Part shown: positions 25,617 through 34,911 of the stretch, in pieces
How the letters are laid out: every line of letters begins with the position of its first letter
Position numbering within the stretch: position 1 is the first letter of the stretch
Assembly (NCBI GenBank): GCA_017541665.1
Contig: JAFXYP010000069.1
Location: 28,176 to 92,175, forward strand
Length of the DNA: 64,000 nucleotides
Direction: 5' to 3'
From: Lentisphaeria bacterium
GTDB taxonomy: Bacteria > Verrucomicrobiota > Lentisphaeria > Victivallales > UBA1829
Notes under the pieces: generated by a model
What the model was told of the DNA's origin: nothing
The model's database searches: none
Seen by the model: only the letters and a program-made list of their open reading frames with translations
Translations under genes and position numbers: made by a program

Positions 25617-26549
25617 TCAGGCGATCATGCCTGCGAATTCCGCTATGGTCTTTCTGATCCCTTCATCGAGCGTGATCTGCGGCGCCCAGCCGAGCGCGCG
25701 GGCACGGGAAGAATCCATCAGCTTGCGGTACATCCCGTCCGGTTTCGAGGCATCCCAGCCGATCTTCCCCCTGAATCCCGCCGCGGCCGCGATCTTTTCG
25801 GCGAGCTCTTTGATCGAGATGTCGGAGCCGTAGCCGATGTTGATGACTTCCGGTTCGCTGCGGTTCTGCATGAAGTAGTAGACGGCGTTCGCCACGTCGT
25901 CGACATGGAGGAATTCGCGGAGCGGCTTGCCCGTGCCCCAGAGGACTTCCTCCGGCCGGTTGTCTTTTGCCGCCTCGACGAAACGCCGGACCAGCGTCGG
26001 GAAGACATGCCCGTTCACGAGGTCGTAGTTGTCGTTTGTGCCGTAGAGGTTGCACGGCATGAGGCTGATCGTGTTCCAGCCGTACTGCCGGCTGAGGTAA
26101 AGGCAGAGCTTGTAGCCGGAGATCTTCGCGAGCGCGTAGCCTTCGTTGGTCGGTTCCAGCGGCCCGGTCAGGAGGTATTCCTCCTTGATCGGCTGCGGCG
26201 CCCGGCACGGATAGATGCAGCTGGAGCCGAGGAAGCAGAACTTTTTGACGTCGTGCAGGAAACTCTGCATGATCACGTTGTTCTGGATTTCGAGGTTTTC
26301 CAGCAGGAATTCGGCGCAATGCGTCTTGTTCGCCATGATCCCGCCGACTTTCGCGCCGGCGAGGATCACGTAATCGGGCCGTTCCGCGTCGAAAAACGCC
26401 TTGACGGCCTGCTGATTGCGGAGATCGAGCTCGGCATGCGTCCGTTTCAGGATGTTCGCATAGCCTTCCCGTTCGAACTTGCGGACGCAGGCGCTGCCGA
26501 CCATGCCCCGATGGCCGCAGATGAAGATCTTTGCGTTTTTGTCGATCAT
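25617..26549 (-). CDS. fcl: GDP-L-fucose synthase
   Basis: 310 residues, extended SDR: GHRGMVGSACVR, SSCIYP, catalytic Tyr/Lys in YALAKISGYKLC, and LREFLHVDD. Epimerises and reduces GDP-4-keto-6-deoxymannose to GDP-L-fucose. It lies 12 bp after gmd, forming the standard two-step pathway. Confidence 0.95.
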   Translation of the reverse strand: MIDKNAKIFICGHRGMVGSACVRKFEREGYANILKRTHAELDLRNQQAVKAFFDAERPDYVILAGAKVGGIMANKTHCAEFLLENLEIQNNVIMQSFLHDVKKFCFLGSSCIYPCRAPQPIKEEYLLTGPLEPTNEGYALAKISGYKLCLYLSRQYGWNTISLMPCNLYGTNDNYDLVNGHVFPTLVRRFVEAAKDNRPEEVLWGTGKPLREFLHVDDVANAVYYFMQNRSEPEVINIGYGSDISIKELAEKIAAAAGFRGKIGWDASKPDGMYRKLMDSSRARALGWAPQITLDEGIRKTIAEFAGMIA

Positions 26550-26561
26550 GATTCGATACTT

Positions 26562-27614
26562 TCAAAAACCGATTTCGTAGTTCGGCTTGTCGAGCAGCCG
26601 GATGTCGCCCTCGATCATGAGCCTGACGAGTTCTTCGAATTTGACTTCCGGCTCCCAACCGAGGACGCGTTTCGCCTTCGACGGGTCGCCGAGCAGCTGG
26701 TCCACCTCGGACGGGCGGAAATAGCGGGGGTCGATCTTCACGACGACTTTATTGGAATCCCTGTCGATCCCGACCTCGTCGACGCCCTTGCCCTTCCAGA
26801 CGATGGTATGGCCGAGATATCCGAACGACTTTTCGATGAACTCGCGGACGGAGTGCATTTCGCCGGTCGCGACCACGTAATCGTCGGGCTGTTCCTGCTG
26901 GAGCATCAGCCACATCACCTTCACGAAGTCTTTTGCATAGCCCCAGTCGCGCATGGCGTCGAGGTTGCCCATGTACAGGCAGTCCTGCATGCCGCGGTGA
27001 ATGCGCGCCGCGGCCATCGTGATCTTCCTCGTGACGAAGGTCTCGCCGCGGCGGGGCGATTCGTGGTTGAACAGGATACCGTTGCTGGCATGGAGTCCGT
27101 AGGCTTCGCGGTAGTTTTTCGTGATCCAGAATCCGTACTGTTTCGCGACGCCGTACGGGCTGCGCGGATAGAACGGAGTCGTCTCGGACTGGGGGACCTC
27201 CTGGACTTTTCCGAAGAGCTCGGATGTCGACGCCTGATAGAAACGCGTCCTGACTCTCGTGTCCTTGATCGCATCCAGCAGGCGGAGGACGCCCAGCGCG
27301 TCCGTGTCGGCGGTGTATTCCGGCGCTTCGAAGCTGACCTGGACATGGCTCTGCGCGCCGAGATTGTAGATCTCCTCCGGCTGGTACTTTTCGATGATCC
27401 GCGCGATGTTCGTGCCGTCGGTCAGGTCGCCGTAATGGAGAAACAACCGGACATTGTCCAGGTGCGGATCGTTGTAGAGATGGTCGATTCGTTTTGTATT
27501 GAAAGTGCTCGCACGGCGGATGATGCCGTGGACTTCATAACCTTTTTCGAGAAGGAGTTCGGCCAAATAGGAACCGTCCTGTCCGGTAATCCCGGTGATG
27601 ATTGCACGTTTCAT
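26562..27614 (-). CDS. gmd: GDP-mannose 4,6-dehydratase
   Basis: 350 residues. [13 protein letters not shown], the NADP-binding RRASTFNT loop, [12 protein letters not shown] (catalytic Thr/Glu) and [10 protein letters not shown] (Tyr, Lys). First step of GDP-fucose synthesis, just upstream of fcl. The ATG at 27614 (MKRAIITG) is chosen over a start 60 bp upstream because it begins the Rossmann strand. Confidence 0.95.
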   Translation of the reverse strand: MKRAIITGITGQDGSYLAELLLEKGYEVHGIIRRASTFNTKRIDHLYNDPHLDNVRLFLHYGDLTDGTNIARIIEKYQPEEIYNLGAQSHVQVSFEAPEYTADTDALGVLRLLDAIKDTRVRTRFYQASTSELFGKVQEVPQSETTPFYPRSPYGVAKQYGFWITKNYREAYGLHASNGILFNHESPRRGETFVTRKITMAAARIHRGMQDCLYMGNLDAMRDWGYAKDFVKVMWLMLQQEQPDDYVVATGEMHSVREFIEKSFGYLGHTIVWKGKGVDEVGIDRDSNKVVVKIDPRYFRPSEVDQLLGDPSKAKRVLGWEPEVKFEELVRLMIEGDIRLLDKPNYEIGF

Positions 27615-27636
27615 GTCAGTCTCTTGTATTTGAGGG

Positions 27637-28788
27637 TTAATTGTCCAAATGGCACGGCACGACTTTGATCGCATTGGGGATCGGCTTCTTTGCGATCAGG
27701 GTCATGTAACCGCCTCCCCCTGCGCCCGAAAGCTTCCATCCGCATGCCTGGCCGCGATATTTCCCGATGGCTTCCTGCACGTCCGGAGTCGACATCGCGG
27801 GATACATTTCCAGCTGGGCTTCGAAGCATTCGGTCATGGATTTCCCGAAAATGTCCGCGTCATGCGCTTTGATCGCCGCCCAGCAGCGTTCCGTGGCGTC
27901 CGCAAGTTTTTTCGCGCTTGCGCGGTTGATATTGGTCTTGTCAAGCACGTCGTAGTCCTGTTTGCGCTGCGGCAGCTGGATCAGATAGAGATGCTCCGCG
28001 ACGAAATTCAGCGTCTCGTCGTCCGTGACGCTTTCGATGGAAACGGGCCAGAATCCGTTGTCGTAGTTGAGCTTGTTCAAGCCCGGCAGAAGGATCCCGA
28101 GCTGGTCCTGCGACCCGCTGACGGCTTTCGTGCCCGGGGGGTTCTCGATGCAGAAGATCAGTTTCGCAAGCTCTTCGCGGTTGCCCGCCGGTATCTGCGT
28201 CTGCCAGAGTTCCACCGCTTTCTTCCGCGAACTCGTCGCCATGCCGCTTTTGTCGTTGAACTCGATCGTCGGTTCGATCGACATGACGATGACGGAGCCC
28301 GGAACGAGCGAATTCACGCTCGGCTGGTCCAGCCACCCGCCGCACAGTTCCACGCGGTACGGGATGCGGCATTCCTGCCGGAGCGCGGTCGTGGACCTGG
28401 CGGGCATCCCCTTGCCGGGGATGCGCCTGCTGACGATGAGCTCGATGCCGAGTTCCCTGCAGAACGCCTCTTTCGCAGGCGTGTACCCGTCGGAATTGAC
28501 GAAGAAGATGTCGGGTTTCAGCGCCCGGACCTCCCGCTCGAAATCCATGATCCCGCTGCCGGAGTTGATCCACGCTTCCTTCACATGGCGGATCGATTTC
28601 ACCATGTAAAGGCGTTCCTGCTCGCTGTTGATCGTCCTGCGTCCCTTGAGCTCGAATACCGTCCGGTCCGACCCGAGCCCGACATAAAGGTCGCCGTAGG
28701 ATGCCGCTTCCTCGAAGAAAGCCACATGCCCGCTGTGGAGCATGTCGTAGCAGCCGGAGACGAAAACGATTTTATTTCTGGTTGACAT
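27637..28788 (-). CDS. Bifunctional cytidylyltransferase-like / GHMP sugar kinase
   Basis: 383 residues. About 1-130: nucleotidyltransferase fold with HSGH (18-21) in [13 protein letters not shown]. About 140-383: GHMP kinase with GGWLDQP (150-156), an ATP loop SGMATSS (181-187) instead of the usual GLGSS, GSQDQ, and the C-terminal LSGAGGGGY motif. It looks like a fused kinase-nucleotidyltransferase that activates a free sugar, comparable in logic to HddA/HldE or Fkp but in the opposite domain order to Fkp. Being next to gmd and fcl, a fucose- or heptose-type substrate is possible (inference). Confidence 0.7.
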   Translation of the reverse strand: MSTRNKIVFVSGCYDMLHSGHVAFFEEAASYGDLYVGLGSDRTVFELKGRRTINSEQERLYMVKSIRHVKEAWINSGSGIMDFEREVRALKPDIFFVNSDGYTPAKEAFCRELGIELIVSRRIPGKGMPARSTTALRQECRIPYRVELCGGWLDQPSVNSLVPGSVIVMSIEPTIEFNDKSGMATSSRKKAVELWQTQIPAGNREELAKLIFCIENPPGTKAVSGSQDQLGILLPGLNKLNYDNGFWPVSIESVTDDETLNFVAEHLYLIQLPQRKQDYDVLDKTNINRASAKKLADATERCWAAIKAHDADIFGKSMTECFEAQLEMYPAMSTPDVQEAIGKYRGQACGWKLSGAGGGGYMTLIAKKPIPNAIKVVPCHLDN

Positions 28789-28829
28789 GGTTCAGTGGAG
28801 AGAGAATAACAGCATAAATTCAGGTCGCA

Positions 28830-29948
28830 TCATGAATACCTGTTGTAAAGATCCAGGTAGGATTGAGACATCTTCTGCGCGGTGTAATGGGCGCATACCA
28901 GATCGCGGGCGGATTCCCGGTTCAATGTTATGCTCCCGTTGACGATTTTTTCGAAAATGGAAGAGAGCTCAGCCGTGTCGTTCAGGGAAAAGAATGCGGA
29001 GGAGAACCGAGATTCCTCTGTTTCCTTCAGAATGCTGTGCGAAGGGATGGTTGAAAGGATCACCGGGGTCCCGCATGCCATTGCCTCCAGGACCGAACAG
29101 GAAAAACCTTCCAGGCGGGAAGCCGAAATGAAGTAGTCCGCGGACTGCAAATACGGGCGGACATCTTCGCAGAAGCCGCGAAATTCTATGATTCCTTTTT
29201 GATTGTATTGCCGGAAGAGCTCGAACTGGTCTCCTTTTCCGAGCACGATGAGATGGATCCTGTCGCCGAATCCCTGCAGTGCCTTCAGGAGAAAGGAAAA
29301 GTTCTTCTGTCTGGTGATCCTGGACGATGCGATGAGATGGATCTTTCCCGGAGCCCAGTCCAGCTTTGAGATTAAGTCGTTGCGTTCGGATTCGGATGCA
29401 GGTTTGAAAAAGGCGACGTCGATACCGTTGGTGATATGGGTCAAATGATCCGGCCGAATATAAGAGCCGAGCCTTTTCTCAATATACGAGGCGCATCCGA
29501 CGATACATGCCATAAACCGAAGCGACAGCAGCAGGACAAGAATGAAAAACCAGGAAAACGGAAACGGCAGAAGAAATCTGTATTCACAAAAAGGGTCGCT
29601 GTGGGCCGTGTGGATCGAGGTGTATTTGCCGGAAAACAGCGCGTTGTAGGCGCAGCTTCGGAGACAGTGCGAATGCAGGATCGTTACCGGATTGTCAAGG
29701 AGTATCTTTTTGAGCTTGCGATATCCGGACAGGAGATTGAATGTGCTCAGCCTGGCATGGATCACCCGGACGCCGAGGTCGAGAAAATCCCGTTCGCGCG
29801 ATTTTTCTTCGGGTATGTCCTTCAAGGTTATGATGATGAGGTTCCCTCGGTCGCATTCGAGGTGGCGTATGATCCCGTAGAGGATGTTCACCGGCCCGGA
29901 TTTGTCAAGCGCGGAGATCAGATATGCGACTTTGGGCGGATTGGACAT
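28830..29948 (-). CDS. Glycosyltransferase family 4
   Basis: 372 residues, GT-B. Acceptor domain with LHSHCLRSCAY; donor domain with ASSRITRQKNFSFLLKAL and SRLEGFSCSVLEAMACGTPV (the EX7E signature of GT4). A hydrophobic segment near 128-147 suggests membrane association. Transfers one sugar of the repeat unit; donor unknown. Confidence 0.87.
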   Translation of the reverse strand: MSNPPKVAYLISALDKSGPVNILYGIIRHLECDRGNLIIITLKDIPEEKSRERDFLDLGVRVIHARLSTFNLLSGYRKLKKILLDNPVTILHSHCLRSCAYNALFSGKYTSIHTAHSDPFCEYRFLLPFPFSWFFILVLLLSLRFMACIVGCASYIEKRLGSYIRPDHLTHITNGIDVAFFKPASESERNDLISKLDWAPGKIHLIASSRITRQKNFSFLLKALQGFGDRIHLIVLGKGDQFELFRQYNQKGIIEFRGFCEDVRPYLQSADYFISASRLEGFSCSVLEAMACGTPVILSTIPSHSILKETEESRFSSAFFSLNDTAELSSIFEKIVNGSITLNRESARDLVCAHYTAQKMSQSYLDLYNRYS

Positions 29949-29981
29949 GATAAGAACGGGCGGGGAAAAACGAGGCGGACC

Positions 29982-31202
29982 TCAGGCGTGACGATGCGGT
30001 TGAAACTGCGTATTGATGTAATCCATGTATTCTTTTTCGAAATGCTTCTGGTCCTGGTCCCTGACCGACTCGACGCATCTGGCTTTGAACGTTTCTTTCT
30101 GACTTGCGACACGGCGGATGAAATCGCACAAGGCCGGTATTTCGTCCTTTCGCGGCGTGACGTCCGACAGGATGAAACCGTTGTAATCGTGCCGGACGAC
30201 GGATTCGATGTCGCCCGAATACCTCGTGCCGATGACGGGGATCCCAAGAGCCAGCGACTCCCGGATCTTGGTCGGGGACGAGACCTGGTTCAACGGCCTG
30301 TCGTCGCGCAGCAGGAACGACACATCGACATGGGAGAAATAGGTCTGCACTTCCGATTTGCCCAGGCTCTTTATGAAATAATTGTCAGTGCCGATCCTGT
30401 CCAGTCTTTCCCGATAGGGGTTCGGATCGTGCGGCGTGAACAAGGCGAAGAAGATTCTTTTGTCAATCTTTCCAAGTTCGATTACGATATCGAGGATCCT
30501 GTCGACGTTCTGCCACGGTTGAAGCCCGCCCAGATAGCTCAGGACGATCCTGTCCCGAATCCGGCTCCTGAATTCCGGGCATTCCCCCGAAACCGGCCGG
30601 CTTTCCTCGGCGACGCACGGGAAGATCACATTGTTTCCGAGGTCGACTCCGGTCTGCTTGAGAATCAGCTCCTGCATTTTCGCGGAGACGAAAACGGCGT
30701 GGTCGCACTTTGCCGCAGTCTTCCTTATGACGTCCAGGACCGTTTTGTACTTCCAGGATGATGGACCGAGGGTCGGATCGACGCAGAGCGTTTCATCCAG
30801 GATGTCTCCATGGTAGTCGACCAGGACCGGGGTGCCGTTCCCGTTTCCGGCAAGATATCCTCCCGCGGTCGTTTCCGCCTGGATGTACGCAAACCTGTTT
30901 TTCCGGCAAAGGCTGCTGATTGCCGCCCGGAAAAGGAGCCGGGTGATCCTGTGAAACAACGCATTTCGGAACAAACCGAAGAAGGGAAGGATCGTCCAGG
31001 AATACTTCTGATCGAAAACTTCTTTATGTTTGATTGCCTTTCGATAGATGGAAGCATGCACTCCGGCGATCGCATAGACCTCGAACCCGTTTCTCGAAGC
31101 GATCTCCATGAACATGAGCATTCTTTTTTTCGCCCCTTCGTCCTTGAACGGATCATAGTACGGAAGGACGAACAGAACTTTGTTGACGGGATCGTTATTC
31201 AC
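29982..31202 (-). CDS. Glycosyltransferase (GT4-like)
   Basis: 406 residues. GT-B features: N-terminal VLFVLPYYDPFKDEGAKKRM, LSYLGGLQPWQNVDRILDI at the start of the donor domain, and SPTKIRESLALGIPVIGT in the donor-binding region. The EX7E motif is degenerate. One of four glycosyltransferases in the operon. Confidence 0.78.
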   Translation of the reverse strand: MNNDPVNKVLFVLPYYDPFKDEGAKKRMLMFMEIASRNGFEVYAIAGVHASIYRKAIKHKEVFDQKYSWTILPFFGLFRNALFHRITRLLFRAAISSLCRKNRFAYIQAETTAGGYLAGNGNGTPVLVDYHGDILDETLCVDPTLGPSSWKYKTVLDVIRKTAAKCDHAVFVSAKMQELILKQTGVDLGNNVIFPCVAEESRPVSGECPEFRSRIRDRIVLSYLGGLQPWQNVDRILDIVIELGKIDKRIFFALFTPHDPNPYRERLDRIGTDNYFIKSLGKSEVQTYFSHVDVSFLLRDDRPLNQVSSPTKIRESLALGIPVIGTRYSGDIESVVRHDYNGFILSDVTPRKDEIPALCDFIRRVASQKETFKARCVESVRDQDQKHFEKEYMDYINTQFQPHRHA

Positions 31203-31251
31203 GGCTTGATCTGTATTCCGCTGATTTCTTGTTGCAACCGCGAGGAAATCT

Positions 31252-32136
31252 TTATCTGCAGAAAAGATTTTTCAGGAAGGAATAGAGGAGAAACTCACAG
31301 GAAAAAGACTGGAATGTGAGGAACAGAAGAAACGCCTTGATCCGTCCGAGTGACCTGTGTTTGACGGTATAATTGATCCTTTCCCTGTTGATCATCCTGA
31401 GCTGGGCGAGCTGGCTGTATGAACCGGAGATGCTCTTCGAATGCAGATGCCGGTAGCTCAGGGTGTTGATGATATAGTTCCTGTACTTCCGTTTCCTTGT
31501 CTTGTTGGCGAGGAAGCGTTCCTCGCAATACAGAAATGTCGAGTCGTCGAAGAAGTCCAATCCCTGGAAGAGGCTGTAGTTGACAAAAAGCAGGGAACCG
31601 GGGACGATCTCGGTCTCGTCATAGTCTGCGGAGCTTGCCGCGGTCGACGGCCTTTTGCTTTTGAGTTTGCGTAAAAGGATCGTGTTGTCCGTCAGGTCGT
31701 CCAGAAAGGATGGTATCTTCCTGCTGAAGAGGTATTCGTTTCCGGAACAATCCAGCTGTTTCGGAGCCGTGACGGCCTTGTCCGACGGAAGCTTCTCGTA
31801 TTCCGCGACCAGTTTGTCAAAAAAGCATTCGTCATCCAGGTAGATATCGTTGTTCGCGATCATGACATAATCGGGCGGCTGACTGCTCAGATACCGGAGC
31901 CCGTAGTTGTTCCCGCGGGCATAGCCTTCATTTCCCGGCGACAGGATGACCGTTACATCATCATATTTCGACAGTTCCTTTTTCAGGATCGCATAGGAAT
32001 CGTTCGGAGAGGCATTGTCCACGACCAGACAGCTGACCGAGACCGTCGTATTCTGCTGCCGGTGCAGTTCGTCGCACAAATGGATCGTCGCATCATAGGT
32101 TTTATAGTTCAGGATGATGACCGCAATGCTTTTCAT
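31252..32136 (-). CDS. Glycosyltransferase family 2
   Basis: 294 residues, GT-A fold: IAVIILNYKTYDATIHLCDEL, VVDNASPNDSY, GNEGYARGNNYGLRY and a DXD-like NNDIYLDDE. The pattern is that of rhamnosyl-/galactofuranosyltransferase-like GT2 enzymes. Starts 4 bp after the flippase gene. Confidence 0.87.
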   Translation of the reverse strand: MKSIAVIILNYKTYDATIHLCDELHRQQNTTVSVSCLVVDNASPNDSYAILKKELSKYDDVTVILSPGNEGYARGNNYGLRYLSSQPPDYVMIANNDIYLDDECFFDKLVAEYEKLPSDKAVTAPKQLDCSGNEYLFSRKIPSFLDDLTDNTILLRKLKSKRPSTAASSADYDETEIVPGSLLFVNYSLFQGLDFFDDSTFLYCEERFLANKTRKRKYRNYIINTLSYRHLHSKSISGSYSQLAQLRMINRERINYTVKHRSLGRIKAFLLFLTFQSFSCEFLLYSFLKNLFCR

Positions 32137-32140
32137 GGCT

Positions 32141-33631
32141 CTATTTTTTCAAAACCTGTCTTGCCTCGTTGATGGAGATCTGTCTGGCAAGGGCGAGGAT
32201 GCAGATGTATGCTCCGCCCCACACCAGCAGGATCAGCATTCGCCGGAACAGCGCCTGCCATCCGGCATCCATCCTGATGAGGAAGAGCGGGATCAGGGTC
32301 GCCCCACCAAGGAGGATCGGGACAAATATGCTTTTGAACACCGCGAAGCTGTTGATGCGCAAGACATTCGGGACGTAGTAGAAATAATATGCGGCCAATT
32401 GTATGAAGATGTAGACGGAGTATCCCACGATGGCGGACCCCAGCCCGATGACGTTACACAGCATGATGTTGATCAGGATCGAAATGACGCATCCCGTCGC
32501 GGAGGACAGGATCAGCGGTTTGAGGTTTCCCGAGGCCAGCGTGAGGCTCGTGATCGGCGCATTGGGCAGCGTGACCAGCAGGATCAGGGTCCAGAAGATC
32601 ATCCATTTGCTCAGATAGATATATTCCTTTCCGACATAAATCGTCAGAAGATCGGCGGCCGAATAGCAGATCGCGCCGCAGATCAAAGTCATGATGACGC
32701 AGGAGTATTTGGTCCCCTTGTATGCCATTTCCCGGACGGCGTCCGTGTTGTTCTCGCTCAGATACTGGGAGGCTTTCGGCAGGAACATCGGAACAAGGAT
32801 CGAGCCGATGGACAGGACGAAGACCATGAAGACTTCGATGAAACGGTATTCCGCGATCTCGCTTGTCGAGTTTTTGCAGAATATTCCCAGGATGATCGGC
32901 CTCGAGTGTGTCGCGAAGAGCTGGATGAACGACAGAACGAAAACATAGATGCTGTAGGTGAAGACGATCTTGAACTGCTTGAAGAAAAAACCCGGGAGGA
33001 TCAGTTTGGAAATGGAGTATTTATAGCAGGAAGCAAGATAGATCAGGAACGGCACGCAATAGGAGAGGGCATACAGGGCGAAATAGGTTTTGATGCTTGC
33101 GTTTGACAGGTAAGCTATGCCGAGCGCCAGCAGCTGGAATGCTGCTTTCGGGATTTCGGCGATCTGGATGATGTATATTTTCTCGGCGGCGATGAGGTGT
33201 TGCTGGTATACGGCTCCGATCCAGACGAAATAGATCGGAACGATCATGGTCGCCAGGAAGCATCTCAGCAAAGCGAAGTCGGCATCCGTGATCCTGAAAA
33301 AATGCCTTCCGAAGAAGATGATGACCACATAGACCAGGACATTGACCGTGGCGATGCACAAATAAAACGTGACGTTGGTCCGGGAGACCTGGTCCAGCAG
33401 CGTGAAATCCCGTTCTTTCCTCCATTGTGCGAAAAACTTGATGCTTCCGGTATTCAACCCGAGGTCCATCATGTGCAGGAAGGCATTGATGCTCATGACC
33501 AGGGTTATGATGCCGTAATCATTCTTCCCGTACAGGTCCAAAATGACCGGAGTCGCAAGAAAGGCGATCGCGGAGTTGACGACTTTCCCGACGATGCTCC
33601 AGAAAACTGACCAGAAATAATAGGACTTCAT
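32141..33631 (-). CDS. Wzx-type oligosaccharide flippase
   Basis: 496 residues, 12-14 hydrophobic helices throughout, MOP-superfamily pattern (LYGKNDYGIITLVMSINAFL near the N-terminus). Flips the undecaprenyl-linked repeat unit across the inner membrane. No Wzy polymerase or initiating phosphoglycosyltransferase is visible in the window. Confidence 0.85.
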   Translation of the reverse strand: MKSYYFWSVFWSIVGKVVNSAIAFLATPVILDLYGKNDYGIITLVMSINAFLHMMDLGLNTGSIKFFAQWRKERDFTLLDQVSRTNVTFYLCIATVNVLVYVVIIFFGRHFFRITDADFALLRCFLATMIVPIYFVWIGAVYQQHLIAAEKIYIIQIAEIPKAAFQLLALGIAYLSNASIKTYFALYALSYCVPFLIYLASCYKYSISKLILPGFFFKQFKIVFTYSIYVFVLSFIQLFATHSRPIILGIFCKNSTSEIAEYRFIEVFMVFVLSIGSILVPMFLPKASQYLSENNTDAVREMAYKGTKYSCVIMTLICGAICYSAADLLTIYVGKEYIYLSKWMIFWTLILLVTLPNAPITSLTLASGNLKPLILSSATGCVISILINIMLCNVIGLGSAIVGYSVYIFIQLAAYYFYYVPNVLRINSFAVFKSIFVPILLGGATLIPLFLIRMDAGWQALFRRMLILLVWGGAYICILALARQISINEARQVLKK

Positions 33632-33714
33632 GAACTTGTTCTTTTCGATCGGGCCCGGCCGTGCGTCTCATCGCGCGGAGGCTGCCGGTCTTTGGTCCGG
33701 GGGGCGGTCCCCTG

Positions 33715-34911
33715 TCATTCGAACAGCCGGCGGTATCTGGCGATGCAGCCGAAGGTGTTTTTCAATCCCTTGGCCGGATTGTAGTGCATCATCAGCCGGA
33801 AGAGGTGCATCTTTCTTATCCTGAATAAACCGAAGGTCATAAGCTGGATCCCCAGAATCCGGTATCCCACGGCGCATCTTCTCCGGTGCTGTGTCGGCTG
33901 TATCTTCGACAGGCTGTCGATGTCCAGGTTTTCCGTCACGATCGCGTTCTGTTCGACGGCTTCGCGGATCAGCCTGTCCGCCGTTTCCGTCCTGACGAGG
34001 ACAAAACTCTTGCCCGGCCGTTCCGTGAAATCGGGATAGCCGTTTGCCGTTTGCCAGGCGTCTCCGACCGCGATGTCGCCATGCAGTCCCACCCCGTCCG
34101 GGCAGATCTTGCATCTGAAATGGATGTGCCTTCCCAGGACTTTGCCCCAGCTTGTCGCGTAATCCATTTTGATCGTTTTGTCGTTTCGGAACGATGCGGC
34201 GAAATATCCCGGCCAGCCGTTCCCCCTGTATTTCAGGGAGACCAGATCCGCCTCGGAGCAGTCATGCCGTGCGAAGATCTCCTTTGTCGCGTTGTAGCTG
34301 GGCATTCCCGCGCAGAAAATGGAAATGAAGAACCTGATCTTTCCGCCGTATTCCGGGTGCCCGTCCAGATATCGTTTCATCACGAAGACATCGCATGGTT
34401 TCCCCACGAAGCAGAACGTGTCATCCGAATCGAGAAAATCCCTGATGTCGTGGAATGTCCTGGACGGAGCATATCTTGACGAACATCTTGACAACAGTTC
34501 CTGACGATTTCTTGACAGGACAAGTTTGTTCGACAGTGGATTGCCTTCCTCCTGCGCGACGTGCAGAACCGCGCTCACATGTCCGGTTTTCAGCAGAAAA
34601 AGACAGAGCGATGTGACAACGCCGCCGGAGCTTGCGGCATGGCGGATTTCAGGATCCGTGGAATACGCGTTGAACGCTTTGATCCGTCTGCCCCAGATCG
34701 AACCGGAGCCGTCTCCTGAAAGATTGACGGACGGGCAGCAGTTCAGAATTTCCTTTTCGATTTGCGGATCGCGTTCCCGGGGCAGGGACAGAGCGTAAAA
34801 ACCGGTCTCCTCGGACAACGCCACCCTGTAGCCTTTCTCCTTTCCGATGGTTTCACATAAGCCGCAGCCCAGGCACAGCCGTTTTTCAGAAACTATGTTG
34901 AGTCTGTCCAT
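33715..34911 (-). CDS. FrhB-like iron-sulfur protein, second copy
   Basis: 398 residues, same family as 18223-19386 but with a reduced N-terminus: only CLGCGLC remains of the first cluster motif and a CCPSV remnant replaces the second. The FrhB core (AASSGGVVTSL, FVGKPCDVFVMKRYL, FCAGMPSYNATKE, LKYRGNGWPG, CKICPDGVGLHGDIAVGD) is intact. The start at 34911 overlaps the pyruvyl-transferase-like gene by 26 bp, repeating the pairing at 18-20 kb. Confidence 0.82.
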   Translation of the reverse strand: MDRLNIVSEKRLCLGCGLCETIGKEKGYRVALSEETGFYALSLPRERDPQIEKEILNCCPSVNLSGDGSGSIWGRRIKAFNAYSTDPEIRHAASSGGVVTSLCLFLLKTGHVSAVLHVAQEEGNPLSNKLVLSRNRQELLSRCSSRYAPSRTFHDIRDFLDSDDTFCFVGKPCDVFVMKRYLDGHPEYGGKIRFFISIFCAGMPSYNATKEIFARHDCSEADLVSLKYRGNGWPGYFAASFRNDKTIKMDYATSWGKVLGRHIHFRCKICPDGVGLHGDIAVGDAWQTANGYPDFTERPGKSFVLVRTETADRLIREAVEQNAIVTENLDIDSLSKIQPTQHRRRCAVGYRILGIQLMTFGLFRIRKMHLFRLMMHYNPAKGLKNTFGCIARYRRLFE

